Numbered from the stretch's first letter, positions 47,243 to 59,436 are shown. The stretch is DNA of 64,000 nt from Nilaparvata lugens (GCF_014356525.2 NC_052507.1:51669963-51733962); one strand, 5' to 3'. The notes: generated from the letters alone by a model not told the origin. Numbers and translations: made by a program.

Positions 47243-47746
47243 TGTCGAATAAATTGCAGTATATAGTTGTTTGCCGCAGATGATGGGCAACTGGCTCCAA
47301 CTACCTACTATTGTTCTCTCCTTTCTTTCTCCCAGACTGTTTCCCTCTTATTCTAGCTTTTTGTTGGGTTGACTTGGAAAATATTTTCATGACAGTTGTT
47401 GGAATCGACTGAGGGTCATGTCAGTGATGAGACTTTTCCATACAAAACGACTCGAGTTGTGCGTAACTTCCAGAACTTCTTGATTCCCTGGAAAAGTTGT
47501 CGCCGAAGTATCGGTCCCGGTCCAAGGAGTAATGGAATTATTGGTTCAACCACAAAAAGTATTCTTTTTTCTCTTTCTCGTCTTTTCTTCTATTCTGAAA
47601 TTTATGAAATACATCTCCCAGTATGTACAGTACTTGAATTAATGGAACTTGTGTACTGGAACATCATAGTCACTTTTTCCAATAATTCAAAATTCCACTG
47701 AATTCGAATATAGTCTTCCATGTTTCCAGCTGATATTATAAGTATA
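47243..47746. repeat. 504-bp direct repeat, left copy
   Basis: Begins TGTCGAATAAATTGCAGTAT and ends TTCCAGCTGATATTATAAGT-ATA. It matches 53629-54133 with a single visible difference, one A in an A run (47691 area). No TG...CA termini and no matching short duplications outside the pair, so it does not look like an LTR. The right copy overlaps the start of the LINE ORF1 reading frame, which suggests that this left copy is a piece of LINE 5' region lying just past the LINE 3' end. Confidence 0.95.
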
Positions 47747-48099
47747 GATAATAATCATATTGTTATGCATCTACATAAATTGGCGGAGCTTTGGACATAT
47801 CAATGTCCATTCTTCGGAAAGAATATTAAAAATATCCTCCCCACTAACTCTCTACCAAAACGTTAATTTCGTTATTTAAACTAAGGATTTATTTATTAAT
47901 GGAAATATTGTAAAAGTTTTAATCAATATGAATATTAAAGAGAAAAAAAAAACAGAAAATTGATAGAGTAAAATAATTATATAGGTAGATAAGATCAAAT
48001 AATTGATTAATAAAATGAAGTAGGCTGAAAGTAGATCAGGGTTATCAACTTTCAGTAATATACAGCATTATGCAGTGGATAATTGAAATAACATGAGTT

Positions 48100-48100
<1 letters not shown>

Positions 48101-48131
<31 letters not shown>
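48101..48131. repeat. (TA)n, possible LINE 3' simple-repeat tail
   Basis: About fifteen TA repeats just beyond the end of ORF2 on the minus strand. The related truncated LINE at 26 kb also has a (TA)n run a little after its ORF2 stop. Confidence 0.7.
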
Positions 48132-48136
<5 letters not shown>

Positions 48137-48191
48137 TCGTTCTATAACATGGTTTAAAGGTTGTATTTGTGGGATGGGTGGGGGATGGATG

Positions 48192-51165
48192 TCATGTGAT
48201 CGTTCTAGGCCGGACAGTTTCAGTCATTTGTTCCAAAAGATGTTTTTTTAAAGTTAGGATGAAGCTCGCTCGGCTCTCGATGGACCTGATAGAAACAGGA
48301 AGTGCATTCCATGCACGACAGGCACTGACTAAGAAGGATTTTGTGAAAATAGTAGTTCGATGATTGGGTATCCTTAAGTACTTTCTCCGGTTCTAGTATG
48401 TGAAGCATCTATCCTCCTACCTTCAGAGACAAATTTGAAATCATCTTTAAAATAGTTCGGATTACCGTATATCAAGATATCTCTAACAAGCTTGACTATT
48501 CGAAAAAGCCTCTGATCGGGAAGCTTTAATGTTGAACTAGCAATGTGGGCTGGGGTGATATGATCATGGCGTTGGAGAGAGTAGACGAAACGTAGACAAT
48601 AATTTTGGCAACGCTGTAGTTTATCATTCAGAGTGACTTGCATATCGTTAAGAACAGAATTACAATACATTAAATGTGGAAGATGAGAGATTGAACCAAT
48701 AATAATTTAATGTTTCTAGGGAGGATATCGTGCATTTTCTTCAATGCATGCATGGCTGAGAATACCTTTTTACAAGTTTTGTTCACTTGTTCTGACCAGT
48801 CAAGAGTATTATTCATAATAATGCCTAATTTTTAACTGAGCTACAGTAAGGAATGTCATTACCGTCTACACTAATTTTGTGAATCGATTCAAGGTCAATA
48901 TTGTTTATAAGACGAGAATATCCAATTATAATGGGTTGTGTTTTGATGGGATTAAGCTTAAGGCCATTTTTCTTTGTCCATTCCACTATCGAATTGATAT
49001 CCTGATTCATTATTCCAACTGTTTCATTAATTTTTGTTATGGGACAGCTTAAATAGATTTGAAGGTCGTCTGCATAAGTATGGAAACTGGAGAATTTGAT
49101 AATGGAAGAAAGGTCATTAGCATACAAAGTGAAGAGGAGAGGGCCTAAAATTGAACCTTGTGGTACTCCATGCATAACGTTTTTCCAAGTTGACTTTTTG
49201 TCACCGACAGATACACATTGTTTCCTACCTAATAGATAGGATTTAAACCAAACTAACGAGTTGTGACTGAAACCAAGAATAGCCAACTTATTCAGAAGGA
49301 CTGTATGATCAACAGTATCGAATGCTTTAGAAAAATCAAATAGGGTGAGGATGGTGCATTTTCTTTGGTCCATAGCTAACCTTATATCATCAGTGACACG
49401 AAGCAGAGCTGTCTCAGTTGAATGGAATTTTCTAAAGCCTGATTGAAAGTTATGAAGCTTACTATTGTTGTCTAGAAATTTTACAACTTGAGCATGAATG
49501 AGTCTTTCTAGCACTTTGGACAATGCAGGTAAAATACTGATTGGTCTAAAATCCTCACTTTATTGGGTGATGGAACTTTATTTAGAGGGCGAACCAGAGC
49601 AAACTTCCAGTTTTCAGGGAAAATGCCTTCTTCAAGTGACTTGTTGAAAATGTATGTAATGGTTGGTAAAACAGCAAATAACATCTTCTTGATAAATTTA
49701 ATAGGAATTTTGTCTACACCCATAGCATTACTATGAATACGTTGAATTGCTCTGAAAGTGTCTTCTTCTGAGATTGGATGGAAATGAAATTGATCAGTGA
49801 TTGGTAAATCTAAGTTTGTAACCTGCTCTTCAAGATCATCAATGTGATTAGCAATGACAACTTCGTCGCGTTGGTTAGAGTGTGAAACGAAATGGTCATT
49901 TATATTATTCAATGGTAAGTCAATTTGTGGATTCGATTTCTCTTTGCCAAGCCCGAATTCTTTTATTCCCTGCCAAAGTGATTTAGAGTCTTGTCTATTG
50001 TTTGTCATAACGAATTCAAGTACCTAATCTTTGAGTTCCGTAATTCCTGTTTAACCCTATTTCTAAGGCTCCTATACTCTATCAAACTGTCCAAGTCAAA
50101 TGTCTTTTTAAATTTTCTATGTGCTTTGTCTCTACGTCCCATCATCTTAAGTATGTCTTCAGTCATCCACGGTACTCGTCGTTTTCTATTAATCCTCCTT
50201 GTCACATAAGGTGCATGTTTGTCATACAAAGTCAAAGTCCAATTCTCGAAAGTCTTGACCATGTCATCAACTGAGGGTAATGCTTCAATTTGATGCCATG
50301 GAGTCTGAGCCACATCAGTCAGGAAGGCGGCTTCATCAAAGTTTTTGAAGTCTCTATAAGTGATAATTTTCTGTTCTGGCTTGGGTATCTTATGGGAAAG
50401 TACACAGTAGATCAAATCATGTCTAGAAATAGCTGGGACTGAGATTTGGCCTGCTTGAACAACCTCATTGGGATCACTAACAATGAGAAGGTCAATGAGT
50501 GTGTCTGATTCATTAGTATGATGAGTTGGATCGAGAGGTAAAATAGTCATGTTTAGGCATTGGAAAATTGTAGTCAGTTGAAAGTAGTCAAAGTTACGAT
50601 TTGTCATGTTCAAGTCGGTGTTCATATCCCCCATAACTAGTATACGGTTATAACAAGGCATAAGAGAAAGCAAGGCACTTTCGAAATCTGTGAAATGACC
50701 TATTTTTGGTGGGCGATAACAGATACCAACGAGTATTTATCAGTACTAGATAAGGATAATTCAAGTAGCATAAACTCTGGTCTGGAACAATACTCTTGTT
50801 TAGATGTGATTAAAACTTTTGTTTTGATACCTTCTTTCACATAAATTGCTACACCCCCACAAGCTTTATTAATCTATCATTCCGGAAAAGATTATATCCA
50901 GGCAATGCAACAAAATTTGATGAAATACTAGGCTTCAAAAATGATTCGGAAATTCCGATTATATTGAAGTCCTGAAAACGGAAGATTGCTCTGAGTTCAT
51001 CAATGTGGCAACTGAGGGATTGTACGTTAGGTGAGCAGCCTTGAAAAGTTTTTTGAAAGAGTGGAGCTTATTTGCTAGAAACATACCTGCGTCATTATTA
51101 CTATTATTGAAATAATCATACCTACTTGAGGGCGAGCGAGCTGACGTGTCAGTGAGAGGCATCAT
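48192..51165 (-). pseudogene. LINE ORF2: endonuclease and reverse transcriptase, frameshifted
   Basis: The protein would nick target DNA and prime reverse transcription of the LINE RNA. On the minus strand, the order is an N-terminal endonuclease start (PNVQSLS, then IGISESFLKP with the catalytic Glu), GDMNTD, a TLIDLLIV segment and SRHDLIYCVL (the usual Ser-Asp/His region); then an RT beginning near 50.0 kb. The RT segment 49523-48825 has DFSKAFDTVDH (residues 63-73), GVPQGSILGPLLF (119-131) and FHTYADDLQIYLS (147-159) with the catalytic Asp pair. The C-terminus has QRHDHITPAHI and ACRAWNALPVSIRS, ending at a TGA at 48192. About 990 codons in all, normal for the group. Seven frame changes (near 50865, 50722, 50006, 49556, 48836, 48673, 48388) each fit one missing base. 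The true start is not certain; ATG at 51165 is a guess. Confidence 0.8.
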
Positions 51166-51420
51166 GGAAGCAGCAGACCAATCGTGAACCGACCTCAGAA
51201 CAACACATGACGGGGAAAATGGGGATGAAACTGATAAAACTTAACCTAAATGAAAAAGTCTCTTGATTCGAGTGCATTCAGCATGCCTTGACAGTTCGGC
51301 TCCCTTCACTATTTAAAGCACTAGTTCAAAACAAAATTCACTAAACACAATAAGATGTAGATGTGTGGAGTTCCGGTGATGAATAATCCTAATGGTGAAT
51401 AAGACGAAGATTGAGGAAGA

Positions 51421-51656
51421 ACTGGTAGTGGGAGATCTGGTCCAAGTGGAGATAGAGCGAGTAGGTATCCAGTAGTGGAAGAATCGGGTCCAAGTGGAGG
51501 TAAGCGAGAAGGAATCCAGTAGTGGAAGATCGAGTCCAAGTGGAGACAGAGAGAGATGGAATCCAGTGGTGGAAAATCGAGTCCAAGTGGAGATAGAGAG
51601 AGATGGAATCCAGTAGTGGAAGATCGTGTTCATGGTGGAGATAGAGCGAAATGGGA
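51421..51656. repeat. 47-bp minisatellite, five units
   Basis: Units start at 51421, 51468, 51515, 51562 and 51609; the last is 48 bases. Shared words are TCCAGTAGTGGAAGATCG and TCCAAGTGGAGATAGAG. It lies between the LINE ORF1 and ORF2. Its plus and minus frames stay open over long stretches; I do not call these genes. Confidence 0.9.
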
Positions 51657-52320
51657 TCCAGTAAAAACTGAAAAAGAGAAGAAAAAGCCAGCAGAAAAAC
51701 GAAAAATATTTGAAGAAAGTTATCAATTGAGAAAAGATACATAATACAACTGATAATGAATAATATCCCCATAAAATTGAAGAGGAATAGTATGATTCAA
51801 TGTGGGAAAGAATCGAATATTATATGGATAAATATATGGATACTAGTAGAAGGTAATCAGATAGAAAGAGAAAAGGTAGGAAGATAAATAGATATAGAAA
51901 GAGAAATAAACATTTGAACATGCTGGATAGCTAGTGAAAAAATCACAGGGAAAATAATGATAACAATGGGGAAGAAAAGAAGAGAAAGAAGGAATGTGCA
52001 CAAATTGAGAAGAACTTATGAAACTGAACTATAGAATAAGAAATAGAACATCGTATTGTGATCTTGAATTAATCAAGGAGAGAAGAAGAAGAAGAAAAGA
52101 AGAAGAAAAGAAAAAGAAAGAGAAGAAGAAGAAGAAGAAGAAGAAGAAGAAGAAGGCGAAGAAGAAGAAGAAGAAGAATAGAAAAGATAATAATCATCAT
52201 CGCAAACAACAATATTCAAGTAATCATTATAATATAAGATCAAGAAGAGAAATTAGAAAGAAAAATAAGAAGTAGAGGAGACGATGGAGAAAGTGCTAGA
52301 TTATTTTAGATGAGTTTTAA
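51657..52320. repeat. purine-rich tract with (GAA)n core
   Basis: The plus strand is strongly purine-biased, with an uninterrupted GAA/AAG run at about 52080-52180. The Lys/Glu/Arg-rich plus-strand frame is a repeat translation. Confidence 0.85.
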
Positions 52321-53022
52321 ATAGGATTGAACGGTGAAGTGTGAAAAATATTATAGTATTAGAAGTATAATTAACTATTGGGAGTTGCAATAACAATAAA
52401 AGTAGTAAATTGAGAACTGTAATATTTTAGTGATGAATGTCTAAGATAACATTAAATGAAACACAGCCCCTATATAAGCATATGAACAGACTACCCACCC
52501 CTCCGTTCTATCAATAATTCTTCACACATTTGCTTCTATTGCTCGAGCTGTGGCAACAGTAGGAGATATCATTATGTACACCTAATATAGAAGAGATTAC
52601 TATCTTTACCTATAGATTACATCCATATCTATAACGTATGTTAATCATCCAATTTATTTGAAATTCAGCATTTCGAAAATTATTAATTATGGAAATAATT
52701 TTGGTAAGAGATGTAATAATTATTAGTAAGAATAGAGATAATGATTCTCTAAGTACCCTCTGGAGTATAGTAGTTGATGCATTGAACGTAGTTTTGGGAA
52801 TTAATATCAAGATAAATTATTAATCAGTATTAACAAATGTGGATCTCCTTAGTTTGAAATAATTGCCTCATACATAATCATAAATAGCAGTGGAAAGATT
52901 CATTTATAGAACAGAAAGCCAGCTCATGAAAAATGCCAAGGTATATCTATTGTGAAATGTTTTAATACGAATTTCCTATTTTTGTAGTGAAGGGCACCTT
53001 AGTAATCGAATCCTGAAATGAT
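52321..53022. other. AT-rich, nothing recognised
   Basis: Lies between LINE ORF1 and the purine tract. No LINE-like coding was identified, so this may be an insertion or unusual inter-ORF DNA. Confidence 0.4.
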
Positions 53023-53594
53023 TTAATTTACCTTTATTTTTTGAAGGTCGGTCATCCTCTCGACTGTGTGGACCCTCTTGGATCCTCCCTCGCCGATAGA
53101 GATCTTGATCCTCCCGTCCGATGACCAGACATTCCTATGCCCATGACGGTCGGCCGCAGCGTTGAGGATCTTGAGGCGCTCCGCAGTCAGATCCTCGCGA
53201 ATGGTGACGCCGGAACCCTTCAGCTTCCTCTTAGCGTCGAAGATCATCTTCCTGGTCCGGTAGCTGCAGAGTCGAACTATGATGGGTCGGTCCTTGGTTT
53301 AGCTTGCCCTTGTTGAGGTGGTTGACGCCTTCCAACGCGATGCGAGCGGTTGACATCCGCCAAAGTCACGGGCACGTTCAGCTTCTTGTTAAAGACATCG
53401 AGCGCCAGCAGGTCCGTGTCTTCTTTGTCACTCTCCGGGATCCCAAAAATACGTATAGAATGTCGGCGCCCATATTGCTCGAGGTCGTCGACCTTCAGGT
53501 GACAAGACACCTCCAGCTCACGAATTCTATCGTGCAGCTGTTTGTTCTCCTCCTTCAATGCCTGAAGTTCCTCGAAAATAGATTTCACAGCCAT
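53023..53594 (-). pseudogene. LINE ORF1: coiled-coil RNA-binding protein, one frameshift
   Basis: This would be the nucleic-acid-binding, chaperone-like protein that packages LINE RNA. Minus-strand residues 5-40 from the ATG at 53594 form a heptad-like coiled coil (FEELQALKEENKQLHDRI). They are followed by LEQYGRRHSIRIFGIPE, the hallmark entry to the RRM-like domain of L1-type ORF1 proteins, and then NRSHRVGRR. After a frame change near 53285 the C-terminal domain continues (MIFDAKRKLKGSGVTIREDL to the stop at 53023). The break fits one missing C in a C run. The upstream frame is open with coiled-coil-like sequence to about 53690, crossing into the 504-bp repeat, so the real start may be further upstream. 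The region is markedly more GC-rich than its surroundings. Confidence 0.75.
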
Positions 53595-53628
53595 TGATAC
53601 AGCACTGTGGACAGACTCTTCGATTTGC

Positions 53629-54133
53629 TGTCGAATAAATTGCAGTATATAGTTGTTTGCCGCAGATGATGGGCAACTGGCTCCAACTACCTACTATTGT
53701 TCTCTCCTTTCTTTCTCCCAGACTGTTTCCCTCTTATTCTAGCTTTTTGTTGGGTTGACTTGGAAAATATTTTCATGACAGTTGTTGGAATCGACTGAGG
53801 GTCATGTCAGTGATGAGACTTTTCCATACAAAACGACTCGAGTTGTGCGTAACTTCCAGAACTTCTTGATTCCCTGGAAAAGTTGTCGCCGAAGTATCGG
53901 TCCCGGTCCAAGGAGTAATGGAATTATTGGTTCAACCACAAAAAGTATTCTTTTTTCTCTTTCTCGTCTTTTCTTCTATTCTGAAATTTATGAAATACAT
54001 CTCCCAGTATGTACAGTACTTGAATTAATGGAACTTGTGTACTGGAACATCATAGTCACTTTTTCCAATAATTCAAAAATTCCACTGAATTCGAATATAG
54101 TCTTCCATGTTTCCAGCTGATATTATAAGTATA
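53629..54133. repeat. 505-bp direct repeat, right copy
   Basis: Matches 47243-47746 across its full length with one extra A. It adjoins ORF1 on its upstream (minus-strand) side and probably is the LINE 5' UTR and first ORF1 codons. The sequences beyond both outer edges are unrelated. A plus-strand frame of about 100 codons present in both copies (47396 and 53782) resembles no family I know. Confidence 0.95.
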
Positions 54134-56810
54134 TTTTAGGACTGAATTGAACTTCCAACAGTTAGACCATAACCTATTTTTTCGGACATGTTATTGATTA
54201 TCAAAATTTGGGAACAGAATAGTTTTGGGCCATGCCTGCTGTTCTTCCTCGATCATATTTATATGATTTGTAATTGTATCCTCAGAGAATAAATAATATG
54301 AAAACAATACGTTTGTGCGATAAAGCTATTGTACATTCAGCAAATTCTGTGCTCACCATTGATCTAGTGACACTTTCGTATGATGAAATAATCACATGCA
54401 CTTATATGAATAAATGTATTTTTGGGGTTTTAGTAATATATTTGGTTGCATAATACAGTTTTTCAATTTCACACGTATTATAAAACTTTTCTGGCAGCAT
54501 ATCATGTTCCAGTGTTGATAAATGGTGCAGATGACACGCCATGCTCTTATCTGACGATGGTGAAAAATGTGGAAAGACAGAAAAGGAGGTGCTTGGGTAG
54601 AGAGTTAGCATGAGAGTGAGAAAAGTGAGGTGTCAGAGAGCGAGAGTGTCTGTGAGAGAGAGAAATTACAAGTTCAGATTGGATGGAGTAAGAAAAGTGA
54701 AAAGACAAATTAGGAGAAAGGAAGAGTGGTGGAGTGTAGGATACAGCTAGAGTGAGTGAGAAGGGAGAGAATCAAATATGGATTGGGAGCGAAATGTGCT
54801 ATTTTGGCTGTGGTACTGGAAAAACTGAAAGTATAAAAGAGGAAAATGGTTCAGAGGGTGACAGTTGAAGCGATCTGGAAGGGAGGAATGTAAAAAGGAG
54901 GAAAGAGAGAGGTAAAAAGAGATGAGAGGAGGAGAAGGGGTGATGTAAATAGTGGGCGATGTGGGTGTGAGGATCGGTTTGGAATAATGTATGTTTCCCT
55001 CTGGAATTTGCTGACGACTACACGCGTTTGCTGGAATGAAGTTAGCGCGCGTGTTCCAGTTAAACAGATTCTGCTGGAGATTTAATGGCCAAAGTTTTGG
55101 GCCAACGCATTCTGACTGGTTGAGTAACGCGACGGTGACTCGCTAACTGGAATGGTGACCGAGTAGGTAGATTATGAATGTGATGGAATCGTTAGAATAC
55201 ATAGTTATGTAGAGTAGAATGTGTCTGGGGCCTCCATTCTTGAATGTTGCTTAGTCGAGGTGAGAGTAGGCGTTAGTTGCTAAGTTATTAGTTACGACCA
55301 GTATGAAAATCATACTAGATACAAACGACTGTAACCAAGCAACAGAGACTCATTTTCCAATTATTCCCTTGAATATTAGTCAGAATTATACTACTCATAA
55401 AATAAGTATTCATAGTATAATTTATAAAATAAAAGTGAGTATTATTATAAGTACTACGTATCTAAGTAAGCACTCGTATGTGAATAAGTACTTTTCAACG
55501 ATAGTAGACAGACGTTGTCTTATATCTATGAGTACTTTCAACTTCGAATAAGCTACTTTCTTAAAATACTGCCTTGCCGGTTTCCAATAATCATGGAATT
55601 AGACTAAATTCTTCTTCAACCCTCCGGACAATAATAATGTTAACAACTCCTTCCTATAATCTACATGACAGCTCTCAGTGCAATCTAGAGTGTAAAGAGA
55701 ATAGAAGAGGAAATTTATACTGTATGCAAAATCAGTCAGCTCCTACAGAAAGAAGTATAGGCAACCTGTATAACATGAGGTTGTAGTGCTGTTTTGATAA
55801 TATTTGCATTCAGTGGGTCAAGTACAGTACCGACAAATGGAGTTCAATGACTTATATACAGTTCTACTCCACTGCACCGGTTCAGAATCCGCAACTCTTT
55901 TCTCCTCTATTTGTTTTTTCAGTGTATCCTTCATAGATACTCTTTCTCACTCTTAAGATACAGTTCACAAATTATTCTTTTTTGCTGATCAAATTTAGAG
56001 AACATTCTGTTGTTGATGCAGAAATTGTATTGCTATTCCGTCTTAATTACAGAATAGTTTAAGATACACTTACAGAATCATTCTATCGAGTGAAAAATAA
56101 TTAAGAAGAGTGTGAAAAGTTTGAAGAGTGACTAATTTTGTACTTCATTTATTCAAGTTTCAATTTGTTAGCATTAGAATATCAGTGCCTCTGTTAATAT
56201 CTCTCCACATAATGAAGATCCCCTTTCTTAATGGATGGAATTATTGGAGTTCAAATCTTATATAACACATCCCCTGATAAATCCCATACCTATTAATGAG
56301 TCAACCTAGCAAAACTTACTCCTCTTTTTAATACATTGGTCGTCAGTTTCATTGAGTTCCATTCAGTTATACCAATGAATCTCCTTCCAATATTAGAAAA
56401 CTGGGTTTATTCTAGTTTGAAAATCTTCTAATCTGTTTTATAAACATATCCAACCAGTGGTTCCTTGAACGCTTTCTTATTTCTCATTGTATTATCTTCA
56501 TCGTTAATTCAAGTATTCTATTATCATCATCTTATAATTGTTCATTATTGGAAACGATCACTTCAATTTCTATTATAGATACCCAATGTAGCTCAAATAC
56601 AAACCCTCACCTCTCCTCACCCATTATTATAACCGGAGGCCATTATACCCAACAAAAGGTTTCCAATTTGAACGCAAAATCGACTTGAAAGCGACCAAAA
56701 CCAATATCTAGCCAGTAGCGAGACAGCAGCCTTTCAAGCTAAGCTAAACGGAGCTAATTAATGGAAGGATGCTAACCGCAAATCAAATTCGCCGGACGGT
56801 GTTTGGAGCA
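54134..56810. other. non-coding, no recognisable gene
   Basis: 54600-54950 is purine-rich; 55000-55160 is a CpG-richer block (ACACGCGTTTGCTGGAATG, GTTAGCGCGCGTGTTCCAG). No coding family or MITE was recognised. Confidence 0.4.
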
Positions 56811-56860
56811 AGTGAGAGAGAGATAGAGAGAGAAAGAGAGAGAGAGAGAGAGAGTGAGTG
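56811..56860. repeat. (GA)n microsatellite
   Basis: GA repeats with AT and AA interruptions, followed by GTGAGTGAGT words. Confidence 0.9.
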
Positions 56861-57150
56861 AGTTAGAAAGAGTAAGTGAGTGACGACTTCATCAATAACT
56901 TTGAGAATAATGGGGTGTGGATTACACAGCGAGAAGCCAAAACGCCTCAAAGGCAAGTTGCAGCTTGCAACTTGAGGCCAGTCTCGATAACAATAAAAGT
57001 TAGTGCGATACCTCTGCACTGCTCCGTTGTGTTGTAATTTAATTAATTAGTTCTAATTGGTTGTAGGCTTCGTCCTTGTCCCGCGAAACAATTATAATCC
57101 AACTAGAAGGAGACGGTCGATAAAGCGGCTTGCATACGGCAGGGTTACTA
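56861..57150. promoter_or_regulatory. candidate regulatory block with homeodomain-type cluster
   Basis: Contains the palindrome CAAGTTGCAGCTTGCAACTTG (56954-56974, nine-base arms around GCT), then TGTAATTTAATTAATTAG and TTCTAATTGG at 57033-57060. These are clustered ATTA/TAATTG homeodomain-type cores in a mixed-composition block that is less AT-rich than its flanks. Function is inferred from motif density only. Confidence 0.3.
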
Positions 57151-59338
57151 AATGAACAGAATATACCACGTGTTCAACGGTGAACTTTAACCCCTATTGT
57201 TAATTTTCATGGAAAGTTTTGATAAAATAGAGCTGAACACGATGGAATGGGACGACTTATCCTCGATGTAATTGTGCTTCATATCAGGGCTGTACAATGT
57301 TTTAAGTATTGAAACATTGTCAACATGTCAACAATACAAAAATTGTACATGTAAATACTGTATAATTTACGTTTCCATTTCCATTTATAAATCATCTTAT
57401 AATTATTTTCGCAGTTACGGCAATTAATATCAATTAATTGTATTTATTCATCCTCTGGTTCATTCAGCAGTTAGGAGATTATCTGATTTTAAAACATGAC
57501 AATTAATACAACATAATATTCAAATCATAGCACGAATCTATAATGTGACATGAGGCAGGAGATTGTAAACTATATTGCTTCTCCTCATTCACTGAAAAGT
57601 TACAAGAATTGCAGTAATTTATAAATAATTGAATACTATATGATCCATTGAATAATAAAGTTTGTTCTTATTCTAAAATGGATATTGAAATAGGATTTGT
57701 GTAGATTAGACTGGAAGGAAAAAAACATTTAATTTCAAAAATTTTAAAATTGGAGATAATTATTGTTACGTGGTCCTGGTCCAATCAGGAATAATACACA
57801 TTCACCATAATTTACAGTATGAAACCTTGTGCTATCAAATTGTGTTATTGAAAGTTCCTACAATATACATGTAAATATACAATAATTTACAACTTACCTG
57901 TAAAATGATGAGATGAGAGTAATAAACTCCTGGTCCCTCTAAGTTCGTTTCAAACTAATTAAGAGTAAACTTTTCAAAAACATGACTAGAACTCGATTCC
58001 GGATAACAGGATCACAAAGCACCCCTATTCAGCATTCATATTCATCTAATTTGAAGGATAATGTAGATCGTTATTCGCTGAGGTTTTCCTTCTATTATAA
58101 TATAGATTCCTCCTAATATTGTAAGGAAACAGTTCAGAAAAGGACGTCTCACTAAGCTAATAACCAATAGTTTGAAAAGGCCGCCAAAAGCTCTATGTCA
58201 GTCAACTTGATGACGTCACGGATCGATTTAAAGTGATCAATTGGAAAATAATAATAATAATTATTAGTTAATAAAAAGGCTATTTGTTAATTTAGTGGGC
58301 TAGTAAATTAATTAATATTATGATCGTCACAACTAAAATGATAAGTTCATAAAATAGTTGTATTCTCATTGGGTTGGTAATACAAAGTCCAGCTGAGTTT
58401 TTAACAAGAAAATTTCTCATGCACTGTTCTTGTTCCTAATTTTTCCTGAATGGCTGTGATATAGAAACGCGAAATGATCTCAACTATTTTTATATGTTTT
58501 ATTTTTCAATGTAAATTATATTTGGAGCTAAAAAATTAGAAACGTAAACGATATGAAAAATTAAAATCCAAGTTGAAGTTAGTTTGTTCAAATAATCTAT
58601 CGTGAATGTAAATTAAATATGCTATCCCAACATGTTTGAATCGAACCAAAGGCGAAAAAAATTAATTTCACTCTCAAACAAAAATTAGACAAAGAGCACG
58701 AAAGTAATAGATTTATTGGCCACTAGTTTCCAAGTCAGGCAGTTGAATTTATCTAAGAAGAAGTCGTTCCTTGAGAATTAACTATACAAATTTTCTTGTG
58801 CCAACTTGTTTGTCGACGCATAATATTCCTATTGAATATTTTCTCAACCACTTTCTAGCAAATAATAAGCTGCATATGCAATACAAGTGTTCTGGTCTCT
58901 ATGAGCATTTCAAGTTGGTAGTATTATATCATCTTGTAAGGTTGGTTTCTGGGCTCGCCTACGGTTGACGTGTTAACTACCACAGCTGACTGTTCGGGCT
59001 CATACACGTCATGGAGGCCCTGACGTGAGTCAATAATGAATTTTTATCAAATAATTAGAACATCGCAGATTTGAGATCGGGCTCCCAGCAAAATACAAGT
59101 ATAGTGAAACCTCAAAGATGAGATGAAATGAAGGTTGCATAAATTTGTGAATTATTGAAATTTCTGAAGATATTATGTATTCGAATGAATATAAATGATG
59201 TGGAATACGTTGAGAATGGAGACAATAGTTCTATATTTCCTTACTTATTCGCCAGCTCCTATTTCAAACTTGTGCATACAATTCCCTGCGGTGAAATATG
59301 GGAATGCAATGAGCTCTAAATATTCATGATACGTAGCT
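57151..59338. other. AT-rich, nothing recognised
   Basis: No gene or repeat family identified. A short TGACGTCA palindrome occurs at about 58211. Confidence 0.4.
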
Positions 59339-59436
59339 GTAGTGAGATTCACCACAAACTGACAGCATCTGTTATGAGTAACACCAATGGGGGAGCAATC
59401 ACCCGATGCTGCCAGTTCGAAGTGAGTGTGACTATA
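59339..59436. mobile_element. MITE-A copy 8
   Basis: Left end TGTAGTGAGATTCACCACAA ACTGACAGCAT; right end ATGCTGCCAGTTCGAAGTGA. About 98 bases. Confidence 0.65.

Larger units (their letters stand above)
48132..53628 (-). mobile_element. non-LTR retrotransposon (LINE), minus strand
   Basis: Minus-strand order is ORF1 (53.6-53.0 kb), a 1.85-kb middle with a 47-bp minisatellite and (GAA)n, ORF2 with apurinic-type endonuclease and reverse transcriptase (51.2-48.2 kb), then a short 3' UTR and (TA)n. The endonuclease/RT arrangement and YADD-type active site place it in the CR1/L2/Jockey group of LINEs. The outer limits are not certain: the 504-bp repeat pair at 47243 and 53629 brackets it. Either ORF1 and ORF2 belong to one element with an unusual middle, or two insertions are juxtaposed. 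Confidence 0.75.

Noticed and set aside
52018..52275. Lys-rich 85-codon frame
   Set aside because: Translation of the (GAA)n purine tract; no domain.
47396..54120. plus-strand frame shared by the two 504-bp repeats
   Set aside because: It is conserved only because the repeats are identical; it lies antisense to the probable LINE 5' region and resembles no known protein.
47243..54133. LTR retrotransposon interpretation of the direct repeats
   Set aside because: The enclosed proteins are non-LTR type (endonuclease plus YADD RT, L1-like ORF1). The repeats lack TG...CA ends, and I see no primer-binding site, protease or integrase.
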